DNA of 64,000 nucleotides from NCBI GenBank assembly GCA_023444055.1, contig JAEZRV010000073.1, forward strand, positions 1-64,000. Reading direction: 5' to 3'. The first letter of the stretch is position 1, and every line of letters starts with the position of its first letter. The notes under the pieces were generated by a model. That model did not search any database. It had not been told where the DNA came from and saw only the letters and a list, made by a program, of their open reading frames with translations. The position numbers and the translations under genes were made by a program. This stretch comes from Bacillota bacterium. GTDB lineage: Bacteria > Bacillota > Clostridia > Acetivibrionales > DSM-1351. Shown here piece by piece: positions 16,557 through 25,255 of the stretch.

Positions 16557-18047
16557 ATGGGATTCTATTTAGGTAAATATTATCCTTCCAGATTCTATAT
16601 CAACTTAAATCAGGACTTTATAAATATTGGTGATTTAAATTACTATACCAATCATACTTTTTTAAAGGATAATTTTTCAATAAATGAACAGACTGAACCA
16701 AATGATTTTCTTGGAAGTCTATATGGAGATAACCATTTTCAAGAACAGAATTGTTCTGATCAAGTAAAGGCCATAAATACCGTCTATCATGAAATGACAC
16801 ACTATAAACAAGATTTCCTTCTAGGTTATATGTTCAATGCCGATTACATAGAGGACGAAATCTTAGAACAGATATTCTCATACATTGCATTTCAGAAGTT
16901 TCAAAAACAAACCGCAATATTTCCAATCACAAAATTACCGGATACAAACCGATATGTAAAATTACATAGGATATTGGATAAAAAGAAAATATTAGACACA
17001 GTACAGATTTCAAACTTGAATACAGAACTAACAGCGATAGAGCTGTGTGAGGGTAGTGCAGCAGCTACGGCTTATTTACAAACGAAATACCTAATCAAGA
17101 ACAATAAACAGGCACAAAAAGAGCTTGATAAAATATTTTATATATCAAAAATGGATTTATTGTATCATAAAGCATGGGATATCTATTTAAAATACCTGAA
17201 TATCAGTGATTCTACTTTACCCGTTAATGATGCCTTAATTCAAATTTTTGTACTAATATGTGATATATCCTTGCATACTCCTACTGTCCATTTATTTCAG
17301 AATGTGATTGAAAATGATTTAGCCAGACAACTCAGTCCCTCATACCGTTTTATTTCTATATTAAATAATCTTACAATAGTTATTGATAAGTTTAATCAAA
17401 AGTGTAGTTATGATATTATTTATAATGAAATTGCTCAATTATTAGGATGGAAAACATTTGAGTTGCTCTATGATGAATACAGTGCTTTTTATTATTTCCG
17501 AATGCAGAAAGCTTTCATGGTATCTGACTGGTATAAATATAATGCTATATATTACAAATATAAATATTCTCAAAATGCTTACATTGATTATCCTAAGGAT
17601 TTCTTACACAAATTATATATGCCTGTTTTTGTTTTATATAAAAGCGAAGATGTAAGTAAACTGACTTATGATACAAATGCTGGAGGCTGGAATATACGAC
17701 AAACAGAATTGTTACCAAATACCTATACTATAATGAAGGAGTTTCATAATCAATTTACTCTGGATATGTTTAAGAATAAAGAACAGGCAAATTCGTATGC
17801 ATTTGAATTACCCATAACCTTCTTACGGGAGATACTATGTAGAATCATTGCCAGAAGTTTCTCAAATGCGGCATTATCCGAAGAATGCTATAAATGCCCG
17901 TTAACAGATTTAAATTGCCCCTGTAAAAAAGAATTTTGTAATAAACTAACTCATTTTAGAAATCTTCCAGAACAGTGTAGCTTAAGATTATGGTTCGACG
18001 ATTACAAAATAGATTATTTTCATATTATCTGGGATAAAAATCAATAG
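16557..18047 (+). CDS. Uncharacterised protein with HEMTH zinc-peptidase-like motif and Cys-rich end
   Basis: This is 496 residues from ATG 16557, five bases after GTGGGGTG; ATG 16542 is an in-frame alternative with no site. At about residue 75 it has VYHEMTHYKQDFL, a classic HEXXH zinc helix, with downstream Glu/Asp (DYIEDEILEQI) that could supply a third ligand. The C-terminal part has a Cys cluster (CYKCPLTDLNCPCKKEFC and a later C). No signal peptide or TM segment is clear. A near-identical internal fragment exists at 7398. I do not recognise a family; peptidase activity is only a possibility. Confidence 0.65.
   Translation: MGFYLGKYYPSRFYINLNQDFINIGDLNYYTNHTFLKDNFSINEQTEPNDFLGSLYGDNHFQEQNCSDQVKAINTVYHEMTHYKQDFLLGYMFNADYIEDEILEQIFSYIAFQKFQKQTAIFPITKLPDTNRYVKLHRILDKKKILDTVQISNLNTELTAIELCEGSAAATAYLQTKYLIKNNKQAQKELDKIFYISKMDLLYHKAWDIYLKYLNISDSTLPVNDALIQIFVLICDISLHTPTVHLFQNVIENDLARQLSPSYRFISILNNLTIVIDKFNQKCSYDIIYNEIAQLLGWKTFELLYDEYSAFYYFRMQKAFMVSDWYKYNAIYYKYKYSQNAYIDYPKDFLHKLYMPVFVLYKSEDVSKLTYDTNAGGWNIRQTELLPNTYTIMKEFHNQFTLDMFKNKEQANSYAFELPITFLREILCRIIARSFSNAALSEECYKCPLTDLNCPCKKEFCNKLTHFRNLPEQCSLRLWFDDYKIDYFHIIWDKNQ
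17099..17307 (+). repeat. 209-bp segment duplicated at 7398-7606
   Basis: Direct repeat within the metallopeptidase-like gene. Two mismatches were seen against the copy 9,701 bases upstream, so the duplication is recent. Confidence 0.9.
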
Positions 18048-18075
18048 TATTGTTACTTAAAAGGGAGAAAAAATT

Positions 18076-18453
18076 ATGGATATAATAAAATTGAAAAAAG
18101 ACTATGAGGATGTTCTAAAAAATTACATCATTAATGATGATAATGGTTCTGATAATGACACATACAAGAGTAACATTGGAAATGAGATTCTGAAAGAATT
18201 GATAGACAACCTTTTCCTTCCTATTATGGCTACTCTCATTGCAAGTTTTATAGGTGATAAATTTAAGCAATATAAGGATTTCTCAGACCAGAAGAAAATT
18301 GATAAATCACTAAGAAAACTTGGTATTTTAAAAGATAAAGAAAACATTTTAAAAGACTTAAAAAAATTTTGTATACCTGTATTCAACAATTTATCAAAAG
18401 AACAACAGGAAGATTTCATCATTTATTTGATTAATGAGGAGAAGAATGAGTAA
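18076..18453 (+). CDS. Small hypothetical protein with one transmembrane segment
   Basis: This is 125 residues with a good site (AAGGGAG) before the ATG. A single hydrophobic segment (FLPIMATLIASFIG, about residues 46-60) separates an acidic N-terminal part from a Lys-rich cytosolic part. It follows the metallopeptidase-like gene by 28 bases in the same direction, so the two may be cotranscribed. No family is recognised. Confidence 0.55.
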   Translation: MDIIKLKKDYEDVLKNYIINDDNGSDNDTYKSNIGNEILKELIDNLFLPIMATLIASFIGDKFKQYKDFSDQKKIDKSLRKLGILKDKENILKDLKKFCIPVFNNLSKEQQEDFIIYLINEEKNE

Positions 18454-18462
18454 TTTGCGAAC

Positions 18463-18893
18463 TTTAATAAGTTTGAAAACGCACATAATTATTTAGTTGA
18501 AAAGTTCCCCTTTTCACAATGCTATAAGGGCGAAGGGAAAAAGGTGGAGTTGTGGTATTCAGTATTTACTAAAAGTGGAGAAACAAAAACGGTTAAGCGG
18601 ATATTGATGATACCACAGATCTTCAGCAGATAGAATATATACTTAATACCCTTGACTTTGAGTATATTGAAAATATAGAAGATGACACTCACTTTGTGTA
18701 TCGAGATGCAAATGGACATTTTCAAAGCATTGACTATTCTACACAAGACTTAACTAGGTTTAGCGGGTGGGATACTACAAGGTTAAAAGATAGTTGGTAT
18801 TATCGTTCTATATGGACATGTTTTATCAAGGATAATGAAGAGTCTGGTTTCTACTACAGGCTAAGAGTCGTATATAATGTGCTTCGAGGATAA
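18463..18893 (+). pseudogene. Frameshifted hypothetical gene
   Basis: One frame reads LVEKFPFSQCYKGEGKKVEL and SVFTKSGETKTVKR, then breaks at about 18597. The +2 frame goes on as DIDDTTDLQQIEYILNTLDF and SWYYRSIWTCFIKDNEESG to a stop at 18893. The two halves join smoothly if one base is changed, so a single frameshift split about 140 codons. No start codon with a site remains at the 5' end. The family is not recognised. Confidence 0.55.
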
Positions 18894-19043
18894 GAAATAC
18901 TATAAATATTTGAAGAGATTGATAGGTTAGAATAGATAACCTATTATACCATGAAAAATTAAACATAACATATAATCGGAATTGAAAAAATAGAAAAAAA
19001 GACGGTTCAAAAATAACTTATTTATAATTTTAGGAGAATTAAA

Positions 19044-19742
19044 ATGAAGACATATAAATTAATGCCAGAAGGATTTACTAAAGCGATTAAAAAGACTTTA
19101 CCAATTAGGATATTGATTATGTTCTTTGCACTTGCTTGTGGAGTGTTTGTTGGGACGAGGGATAACAACTTTGACACTAATATTCTATTTGTATTTATAC
19201 CAATACTACTATTAGTTGTTATATTTACTATATATAGTGCTATAAAAAAAGAAAAATCAAAATGGGATTCATATGAATTGTGTATATCAAGTGATTCAGT
19301 AACTCTAAAACAATTATATTTGCCTGAAATTGAAATTCATAAGAATAATATTTTATGTGTTGAAGAGTTTATAGATAATGGGATTATTATTAAAACTGAT
19401 AATAAGAATAAACAAATTAACATTCCAAGCAGTTTAATTAAATATGAAGAAGTGAAACAACAAATTACATGTTGGACCGAAATTAAGAAAGTTGAACGTA
19501 AAAATAAAAATTTTGTTTCACTTTTAGTAAGTATTTTAACTATTATTTCTTTTATTATAATATTCACCTCTGAAGTTAAAATTTTAGTTGTTTCAGTTGG
19601 CATAGTATTTGTAATAGGATTGTCGTGGAGTATGATATCAATACTTAAGAATGAAAAGATTGTAAATAAACGAATGGCTTATATGGTTATTTTGCCGATT
19701 ATTGCAGCAATACTAAGAATTATTTTAATATGTATAGGATAA
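19044..19742 (+). CDS. Membrane protein with central soluble domain
   Basis: This is 232 residues behind TAGGAGA. Two N-terminal transmembrane segments (about 21-37 and 48-68) are followed by a ~75-residue beta-rich soluble part (SVTLKQLYLPEIEIHKNNI) and three C-terminal hydrophobic segments. The layout is like small PH-domain membrane proteins, but no clear family motif is visible. It has its own ribosome binding site and appears to be a single gene. Confidence 0.6.
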   Translation: MKTYKLMPEGFTKAIKKTLPIRILIMFFALACGVFVGTRDNNFDTNILFVFIPILLLVVIFTIYSAIKKEKSKWDSYELCISSDSVTLKQLYLPEIEIHKNNILCVEEFIDNGIIIKTDNKNKQINIPSSLIKYEEVKQQITCWTEIKKVERKNKNFVSLLVSILTIISFIIIFTSEVKILVVSVGIVFVIGLSWSMISILKNEKIVNKRMAYMVILPIIAAILRIILICIG

Positions 19743-19900
19743 TGATATTATTTTAGCTACACTTGTTATTGGTAGATAGTAATTCGGTTGAAATTTCATA
19801 TGGCTAAGGTCAAGACAACATAATTAAATTAAAATGAACTTGAGAGATACATTCGGCTGTAGGACTGTAAGTTTATAATAGGCAATAAACTGGAGGATTT

Positions 19901-20320
19901 ATGTCAAAGCCTAAGAATATAAAAATTGTAAGTCTGATATTAATAGTAATTTATGTACTTTTTAGTAAGAGTGAGATGATAAATGAAGATGCTTTTTATA
20001 TTTGCATATATCTATTGTCAATAGGAGTAGAAACTGCATTACTATCTATATTCACATTTAGTCATTATGTTCGAGGATTGGGATTAGGGGCTATTTTAAC
20101 ATTTACAGTATTTTTGATAGCATTTATTACTATTCCGGCAATTGAAGATTATTTGAACAAAATACCACATGAAGGAAGTCTTATAGAGGGAATAAACCTA
20201 AGCTTAAGATTTATGCTTGCTCCTATGTTAATATCAAACCTTATAACCTATACAGTAACGTTTATATTATTAAGATTTTCTTTGAACATCAATAATAAAA
20301 TTGTAACGCAAAAGCGGTGA
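19901..20320 (+). CDS. Small multi-pass membrane protein
   Basis: This is 139 residues behind CTGGAGG. Four hydrophobic segments are visible (about 7-21, 32-51, 59-77 and 108-130), separated by short loops, and the protein ends in a basic tail. It has no soluble domain and no recognised family. Its small size and isolated position fit the accessory region. Confidence 0.6.
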   Translation: MSKPKNIKIVSLILIVIYVLFSKSEMINEDAFYICIYLLSIGVETALLSIFTFSHYVRGLGLGAILTFTVFLIAFITIPAIEDYLNKIPHEGSLIEGINLSLRFMLAPMLISNLITYTVTFILLRFSLNINNKIVTQKR

Positions 20321-20553
20321 GCTTATAAAAGTTAAATTTTAATGGGCAAAAATCTTCATAGTTGTTTGAAAATACCTATTAATTGCTCGAAGAGAATGAT
20401 GTAGATTATGAAGGATAGCTACTTTTATTATAGGATTGTTATGGACAATCTTGAATACGGAACATAGATTTGAAGTGAGGTGTATTGAGCGAGAGATGCT
20501 AAGGTTGATTTTGTAGCATATACAAATAATTCTGAATCGAGAGGATATATTTT

Positions 20554-20874
20554 ATGAAGTCATGGATAAGTGTTGTGGTAGAGTTTTTTTCTTCTGATGA
20601 AGGTGGTAAAAAAGGGAATATCTATCTGAATGGCGGTTATAGTCCTCATTTTCGTGTAGTTGGCGATGCAGATTACATTGGAGTTAAGTTTATAGAAGCA
20701 CCTGATAGAACAATTTCCCCAAAAGAAATGGTTATGGCTAAAGTATGTCTACTATATCACCCAGATGTTTCATATAACAAATTATGTGAAGGTAAGGAGT
20801 TTGAAATATTAGAAGGAGCAATAGTTGTAGGAAAGGGGAGAGTCATTAGTCCAGTAGTAGCAATCGATGAATAA
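20554..20874 (+). CDS. Stand-alone EF-Tu C-terminal-domain-like protein
   Basis: This is 106 residues. FFSSDEGGKKGNIYLNGGYS, PHFRVVGDADYIGVKF and LLYHPDVSYNKLCEGKEFEI, followed by a final EGAIVVGKGRV strand, reproduce the third beta-barrel of elongation factor Tu (GG-R-P-I-GYRP-F and V-L--P----G--F-I-EG---VG-G-V). No GTPase domain is present and no fused partner is seen. Similar short proteins occur sporadically in bacteria without known role. An intact start follows GAGAGGAT. It could act on translation or be a captured fold. Confidence 0.65.
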   Translation: MKSWISVVVEFFSSDEGGKKGNIYLNGGYSPHFRVVGDADYIGVKFIEAPDRTISPKEMVMAKVCLLYHPDVSYNKLCEGKEFEILEGAIVVGKGRVISPVVAIDE

Positions 20875-20933
20875 AGAAAATGTAATGATAGATATTAATC
20901 AAAGGCAGTTATATTAGCAGAGGTGTTTGTGAT

Positions 20934-21146
20934 ATGGTATATTGTCCTTTTTGTGCAAAGCAAGGTGTCATTTATAAAGCAAAAATTGTGAAAAATTCGG
21001 TACAATTATTTATCTGTGATGAGTGCGATACAGTCTGGCTTACAGAGGATATTAGGGAAGATAACTGTATTAATTACCGTAAATTTATGGATAATCATGG
21101 TTTAAAGGAATTATGGTCTGAACTATGTGATGTTATAAGACTTTAA
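20934..21146 (+). CDS. Small zinc-ribbon-like protein
   Basis: This is 70 residues with two CXXC pairs (CPFC at 4-7 and CDEC at about 28-31), giving a four-Cys metal site of the zinc-ribbon kind, followed by an acidic tail. AGAGGTG precedes the ATG. It lies 60 bases after the EF-Tu-like gene and may share its transcript. The function is unknown. Confidence 0.55.
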   Translation: MVYCPFCAKQGVIYKAKIVKNSVQLFICDECDTVWLTEDIREDNCINYRKFMDNHGLKELWSELCDVIRL

Positions 21147-21527
21147 ATATTATATCAATTTTAGAAGTGCTATGCAGGAAGATACCACCTTTGAAGAAAG
21201 TCTTATTGAGATTAAAAGGAATGGTAATGTGAACTTATCAGATATACAAGAAGAATTTAATAAACGTTATAATTTTTACGAATTGAAAGAGAAGAGTTAA
21301 AGCAATTAGAAGAATTTCTTTATGATAAAGATTTTTTAAAATAAGTGGATATTATTTTACCATGTGACCTTACAATAAAGGATTCATCCGCACAGACCAA
21401 AACCCATCTAAGCTCAAAACAATTTAAGATCTATGGAAAAGTTCTATATAAAATTGTAGCTGAAGATACAGAAACCCAGCATTTTATGTTGTAGTATAGA
21501 AACAAATAAGGTAATGAAGAGGAGTGA
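21147..21527. other. Gap with gene debris
   Basis: About 380 bases without an intact gene. A short plus-strand frame (21170-21299) reads QEDTTFEESLIEIKRNG and NLSDIQEEFNKRYNFYELKE before a stop, and another around 21370-21495 reads polar sequence. Both look like ends of broken small genes; neither is recognised. Confidence 0.4.
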
Positions 21528-21941
21528 ATGAAGATGGACGTAACAAATTTGAAAAGACAGCATAGGGAAGTAATGGATTTAGCAGGTTATATATTGAATG
21601 ATGTGGAAAATAATACGGTAGATAAAGATATTGAGCAGATTGTTAAAAGTATAAATACCATCTCTGGTAAACTCAAAATACATTTATTAAATGAAGATAA
21701 GTATTTGTATCCAAATCTTTTAAGCAGTTCAGATTCAGCATTAAATATGTTTGGAAATAAATATTACGAAGAGATGAAGGAAGTTAGTAAAGGATATGAT
21801 GAATATAAATCAAAATATAATACTTCTAGCAAAATTAAGCAAAACATTGAAGAATTTAAAGAAGATACGAAAAAGATATTTGATGCTCTATCAAATAGAG
21901 TGGACAGGGAAGAAAGAGAATTATACCCACTTCTAGGCTAG
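21528..21941 (+). CDS. Hemerythrin-like domain protein
   Basis: This is 137 residues, all helical. Ligand-type residues are spaced as in hemerythrins: LKRQHREVMDL near the start, HLLNEDKYLYPNL in the second helix pair, an EEMKEVSKGYDEY helix and REERELYPLL at the end. The family binds oxygen or senses oxygen/NO through a di-iron centre; which of these applies here is unknown. The start ATG follows GAGGAG. The next genes (HD hydrolase and YgbA-like) are also linked to stress responses, so a small redox-response group is possible. Confidence 0.8.
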   Translation: MKMDVTNLKRQHREVMDLAGYILNDVENNTVDKDIEQIVKSINTISGKLKIHLLNEDKYLYPNLLSSSDSALNMFGNKYYEEMKEVSKGYDEYKSKYNTSSKIKQNIEEFKEDTKKIFDALSNRVDREERELYPLLG

Positions 21942-21975
21942 AAAAGAATAAAGAGCGGAAAGAGGTGCAAAATCA

Positions 21976-22467
21976 ATGATTAAAAAAAGTGCTTTAATTA
22001 ATGAAATGATTACCTATTATGCTGGTGACGTAAAAAGAATCAATCATTTTATGAAGGTTTATGGTTTTGCAAAAACAATTGCTGAGCTGTGTCAGCTAGA
22101 CAGTAAAAAGCAGGAGATAGTTGAAGTAGCTGCTATAGTGCATGATATTGGTATTAAAATCAGCGAAGAAAAATATAACTCTAGTTCAGGAAAATATCAG
22201 CAGATAGAGGGACCAGCACTGGCTGAAGAGTTATTAACCAAAGTGGGTTTTAGTGAAGATATTATTTCGAGGGTATGTTTTTTGGTAGGTCATCACCATA
22301 CATATGAAGCAATCGATGATATAGATTTTCAAATCCTTGTTGAGGCAGATTTTTTAGTTAATATACACGAGGACGATATGAGAAAAGATGTAGTTCTGAA
22401 AATTAATGATAAATATTTCAAAACTAAGACAGGAAAAGCATTCCTTGAAGCTTTATATTCTGTGTGA
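21976..22467 (+). CDS. HD-domain phosphohydrolase
   Basis: This is 163 residues. NHFMKVYGFAKTIAEL supplies the first His, AAIVHDIGIKI holds the HD pair, GHHHTYEA a further His set and EADFLVNIHED the last Asp, as in small HD hydrolases acting on nucleotides or phosphates. A good site (AAAGAGGTG) precedes the ATG. It is 34 bases from the hemerythrin gene and probably cotranscribed. Confidence 0.85.
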   Translation: MIKKSALINEMITYYAGDVKRINHFMKVYGFAKTIAELCQLDSKKQEIVEVAAIVHDIGIKISEEKYNSSSGKYQQIEGPALAEELLTKVGFSEDIISRVCFLVGHHHTYEAIDDIDFQILVEADFLVNIHEDDMRKDVVLKINDKYFKTKTGKAFLEALYSV

Positions 22468-22518
22468 TATGGCTCATAAAGAATTATAAATTTTAAAAGT
22501 ATGATGGTGGTGTGTTCA

Positions 22519-22818
22519 ATGAAAAAAAGCCGAATAGAACAAGAGAAAAAAGTATTAAAAGAAATGGTGAAGATTTACTGTAATGGACCTGGACACGGGA
22601 AAGAGATATGCGAAAATTGTAAAGAACTTATCGAATATGCTAATCAGCGATTAGATGTATGCAAGTTTGGTGATAATAAACCATTCTGTTCAAAATGCAC
22701 TATTCACTGCTATAAGCAAGAAATGAGAGAGCTTGTGAAACAGGTAATGAGATACTCGGGACCAAGAATGTTAATATACAATCCACTAATGGCACTAAAA
22801 CATTTGATACAGAAATGA
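22519..22818 (+). CDS. YgbA-like (nitrous-oxide-stimulated promoter) family protein
   Basis: This is 99 residues from ATG 22519, chosen because GGTGGTG precedes it; ATG 22501 is in frame but has no site. It contains IYCNGPGHGKEICENCKEL, CKFGDNKPFCSKCTIHCYK and YSGPRMLIYNPLMALKHLI, the conserved Cys-rich body of PF11756 proteins. In enterobacteria these are linked to NO response. Six or more conserved Cys suggest metal binding. It follows the hemerythrin and HD genes. Confidence 0.85.
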   Translation: MKKSRIEQEKKVLKEMVKIYCNGPGHGKEICENCKELIEYANQRLDVCKFGDNKPFCSKCTIHCYKQEMRELVKQVMRYSGPRMLIYNPLMALKHLIQK

Positions 22819-22861
22819 TGTTTGCGTAGGGTTTCACAATTTATTTTGAGAGGTATAAAGC

Positions 22862-23236
22862 ATGAAAAAGCTTATATGTATCATACCAGTTTTCATATTG
22901 CTATTACTAGTGGGTTGTGGTTCAAAATTACAATTACCTGATAATCCTATTGTATTTGAGACGAAAGATAATGGAGTATATATGTCAATTATCTGGGGTG
23001 ACAAGGAATATGTTCCATATTGCGCGTTTGATCCATCACAAGTAGGAGAATGTATTGGATATTATGAGAGTAATGGAAACAAGGTTTTTGTATGTAAATT
23101 AAAGGGTCAATCAGAAGACGAATGGCTTGTAGATGATTTAGGGTTGGATAACTGCGACGAGGGAATGATTTTCAGAGAAAAGAAAACTACAAGCATTCCA
23201 AGTGGTTTGTTATCTGATTATGAATGGAACAAATAG
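22862..23236 (+). CDS. Small lipoprotein
   Basis: This is 124 residues. A signal peptide with lipobox LLVGC (Cys at 19) marks it as a membrane-anchored lipoprotein. The mature part has regularly spaced Cys (YCAFDP, GECIGYY, VCKLK, NCDEG) and no recognised family. GAGAGGTAT precedes the ATG. It lies 43 bases after the YgbA-like gene. Confidence 0.7.
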   Translation: MKKLICIIPVFILLLLVGCGSKLQLPDNPIVFETKDNGVYMSIIWGDKEYVPYCAFDPSQVGECIGYYESNGNKVFVCKLKGQSEDEWLVDDLGLDNCDEGMIFREKKTTSIPSGLLSDYEWNK

Positions 23237-23276
23237 GTAAAGTGTGACTTAAAAATTAAATTTACATCAAAGGTAC

Positions 23277-23298
23277 GGGGCGATAAGAGCCCTTTTTT
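23277..23298 (+). terminator. Possible short terminator
   Basis: A short GC stem (GGGC/GCCC) around GATAAGA is followed by TTTTTT. The stem is only about four base pairs, so this is a weak call. Confidence 0.35.
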
Positions 23299-23451
23299 AA
23301 TTGTCTAGGAAAATATAAATTTTTTTGAGAGACGGCATAGCTAACACAGTGAACTACTGTGACATATTTATTTGGGAACCCACCCTTTATGTTACAAATT
23401 GACATAAGAATTACAATATGGTACTGTTATGGCAGAAGTCACTACTGCCAT

Positions 23452-23676
23452 AATGAATCGCTATTTCTCAACCTTGAACAGAAGTTGAGATTGCGCGAAA
23501 TGGCAAACAACTTGCGAGAAAAATATCCAGGGATATCCTTGACTATGCAAGAAGAAGCTAGTGTTGGAGGCTCCTTGAATAAAAATCTTGAACGTTGGAA
23601 TATGCGTGCGGTATGCTCTGGAGAGCGGGTTAATATGATCATACTACCTAATGGAAATGTGATGCTTTGCGACTAA
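23452..23676 (+). pseudogene. Radical SAM/SPASM protein fragment
   Basis: A frame of about 75 codons reads LEQKLRLREMANNLREKYPG and ends CSGERVNMIILPNGNVMLCD, the pattern that opens the SPASM cluster region of peptide-maturing radical SAM proteins (C-G---M-I-PNG-V--C). It stops immediately after the second Cys, and no CX3CX2C domain precedes it. It is a decayed end of another maturase-like gene. Confidence 0.5.
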
Positions 23677-23721
23677 AAAATTTGCATAATGGTATGAAGT
23701 ACCAATAACAGGTGAAAATTT

Positions 23722-25203
23722 ATGAAAGTAGAAAAACAAAATCATACTTTACTGAGTAGAATGATTAAATATTTTCTAATAGTCATTTTTAGTATGGTGT
23801 TATTGAATACATACTCAACCTTTAAATTCAAATCTTTCTACGGAAATTTTTATACAATGCTGACAAGGCTAGTGGATATTTATTCTATATCATTTAAGGC
23901 AGATAATATGTGTAAGAATATAGATAACTACGCGCATAGTGGTGACAAAAAGTATTTAACTGATTATAAAATACAGTTTGATTCTATTTTAGTTTTATGT
24001 AGCCATTTAAAAAATGAAACCTCCGGAGAGGAATATTATAAATTCTCAGATATTTATAATATGATTTTATCTTTTGATGAAAAAAGTAAAGTTATTATTT
24101 CGGATAATGATAAGCATGTTCAATTGATTTATATAAACGAATCAGTATCTGAATTAACTAGGCTCAAGGGATATATTGATGATGAAGTCAAGAATGTGTT
24201 GTTGGATGAATTTGGTGAAGTAATGACATATTATAGAAAGTTTATAAATGATATTGGAAGCCAACAGAATCTAATCTATTTCTTAACGGCGTTGATAACT
24301 GTGATATGTATAATTATTGCTATTCGATTTTCAAGGGAGATTTCGCAGCCCATCCACCAATTGGTACTGAGTCTTGCAAAAGTTGCCAAAGGTGAGTTTG
24401 AAGTTGAAAAGATAAACATTAAGACAGATGATGAAATAGATGTTTTAATAGAATCCTTTACTCTTATGACAGCCAAAATAAAAGAGTTAATTGAAGAAAT
24501 ACAAGCCAAAGCGGATATTGAAAAAGAATTATCAAGAGAGCAGATAAAAAATCTGGAAATGACCAACCTTCTGAACCAATCAGAATTGAAATTTTTACAG
24601 TCGCAAATCAATCCACATTTTCTTTATAATACTTTAAACAGCATATCTGCCTTGGCTCTTATAGAGGGTTGCGAACAAACGATGAAAATGATAGGTTGCA
24701 TTTCTGAAATTTTGAAATATTACCTCAAAAAGATAAATGAAAATGTTACATTGAATGAAGAATTCAAGATTATTGAAAACTATGTATACCTTCAAAAAGC
24801 TAGATTTGGAGATAGGATAAAATTTGAATTAAACTATGATGAAAGAGTAATGGGTCATCGCGTTCCAAGCATGATACTTCAGCCATTTGTTGAGAATGCA
24901 ATAATACACGGACTTGAGCCTTTAGAGGAAAAAGGGAGACTTAATGTAAGGATCATTGATATGGAAAGTGATATATTATTGAAGGTTGAAGACAATGGTG
25001 TTGGTATAAACGAGGAGATACTAAGTCGGTTTTTTGAGAAAGAAGAATTAATAACTTCTCCTTCTGAAAGAGGAATCGGTGTTGTAAATGTAATTAGAAG
25101 ACTAGAATTAAAATATGGCAGGAATGTTGTTGAAATTAAGAGCAGCAAGGATAAAGGTACTGAAGTTTACATACGACTTCCTAAGGATAATTTAGAGGTC
25201 TAG
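23722..25203 (+). CDS. YesM/LytS-type sensor histidine kinase
   Basis: This is 493 residues. TM1 (about 12-28), an extracytoplasmic sensor part of ~150 residues, TM2 (about 185-203) and a HAMP linker precede the His-kinase box KFLQSQINPHFLYNTLNSIS, with the phospho-accepting His, then PFVENAIIHGLEP (N box) and VEDNGVGINEEI (G box). The family pairs with AraC-type response regulators to control sugar-uptake genes. The regulator at 36678 is the likely partner. The sugar-binding protein gene follows 52 bases on, which suggests ligand sensing through it. Confidence 0.92.
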   Translation: MKVEKQNHTLLSRMIKYFLIVIFSMVLLNTYSTFKFKSFYGNFYTMLTRLVDIYSISFKADNMCKNIDNYAHSGDKKYLTDYKIQFDSILVLCSHLKNETSGEEYYKFSDIYNMILSFDEKSKVIISDNDKHVQLIYINESVSELTRLKGYIDDEVKNVLLDEFGEVMTYYRKFINDIGSQQNLIYFLTALITVICIIIAIRFSREISQPIHQLVLSLAKVAKGEFEVEKINIKTDDEIDVLIESFTLMTAKIKELIEEIQAKADIEKELSREQIKNLEMTNLLNQSELKFLQSQINPHFLYNTLNSISALALIEGCEQTMKMIGCISEILKYYLKKINENVTLNEEFKIIENYVYLQKARFGDRIKFELNYDERVMGHRVPSMILQPFVENAIIHGLEPLEEKGRLNVRIIDMESDILLKVEDNGVGINEEILSRFFEKEELITSPSERGIGVVNVIRRLELKYGRNVVEIKSSKDKGTEVYIRLPKDNLEV

Positions 25204-25255
25204 CCACGAGTTCTTTACTATATTATTGTGCCCAAAATGTGGCGTGGAGGTTATT

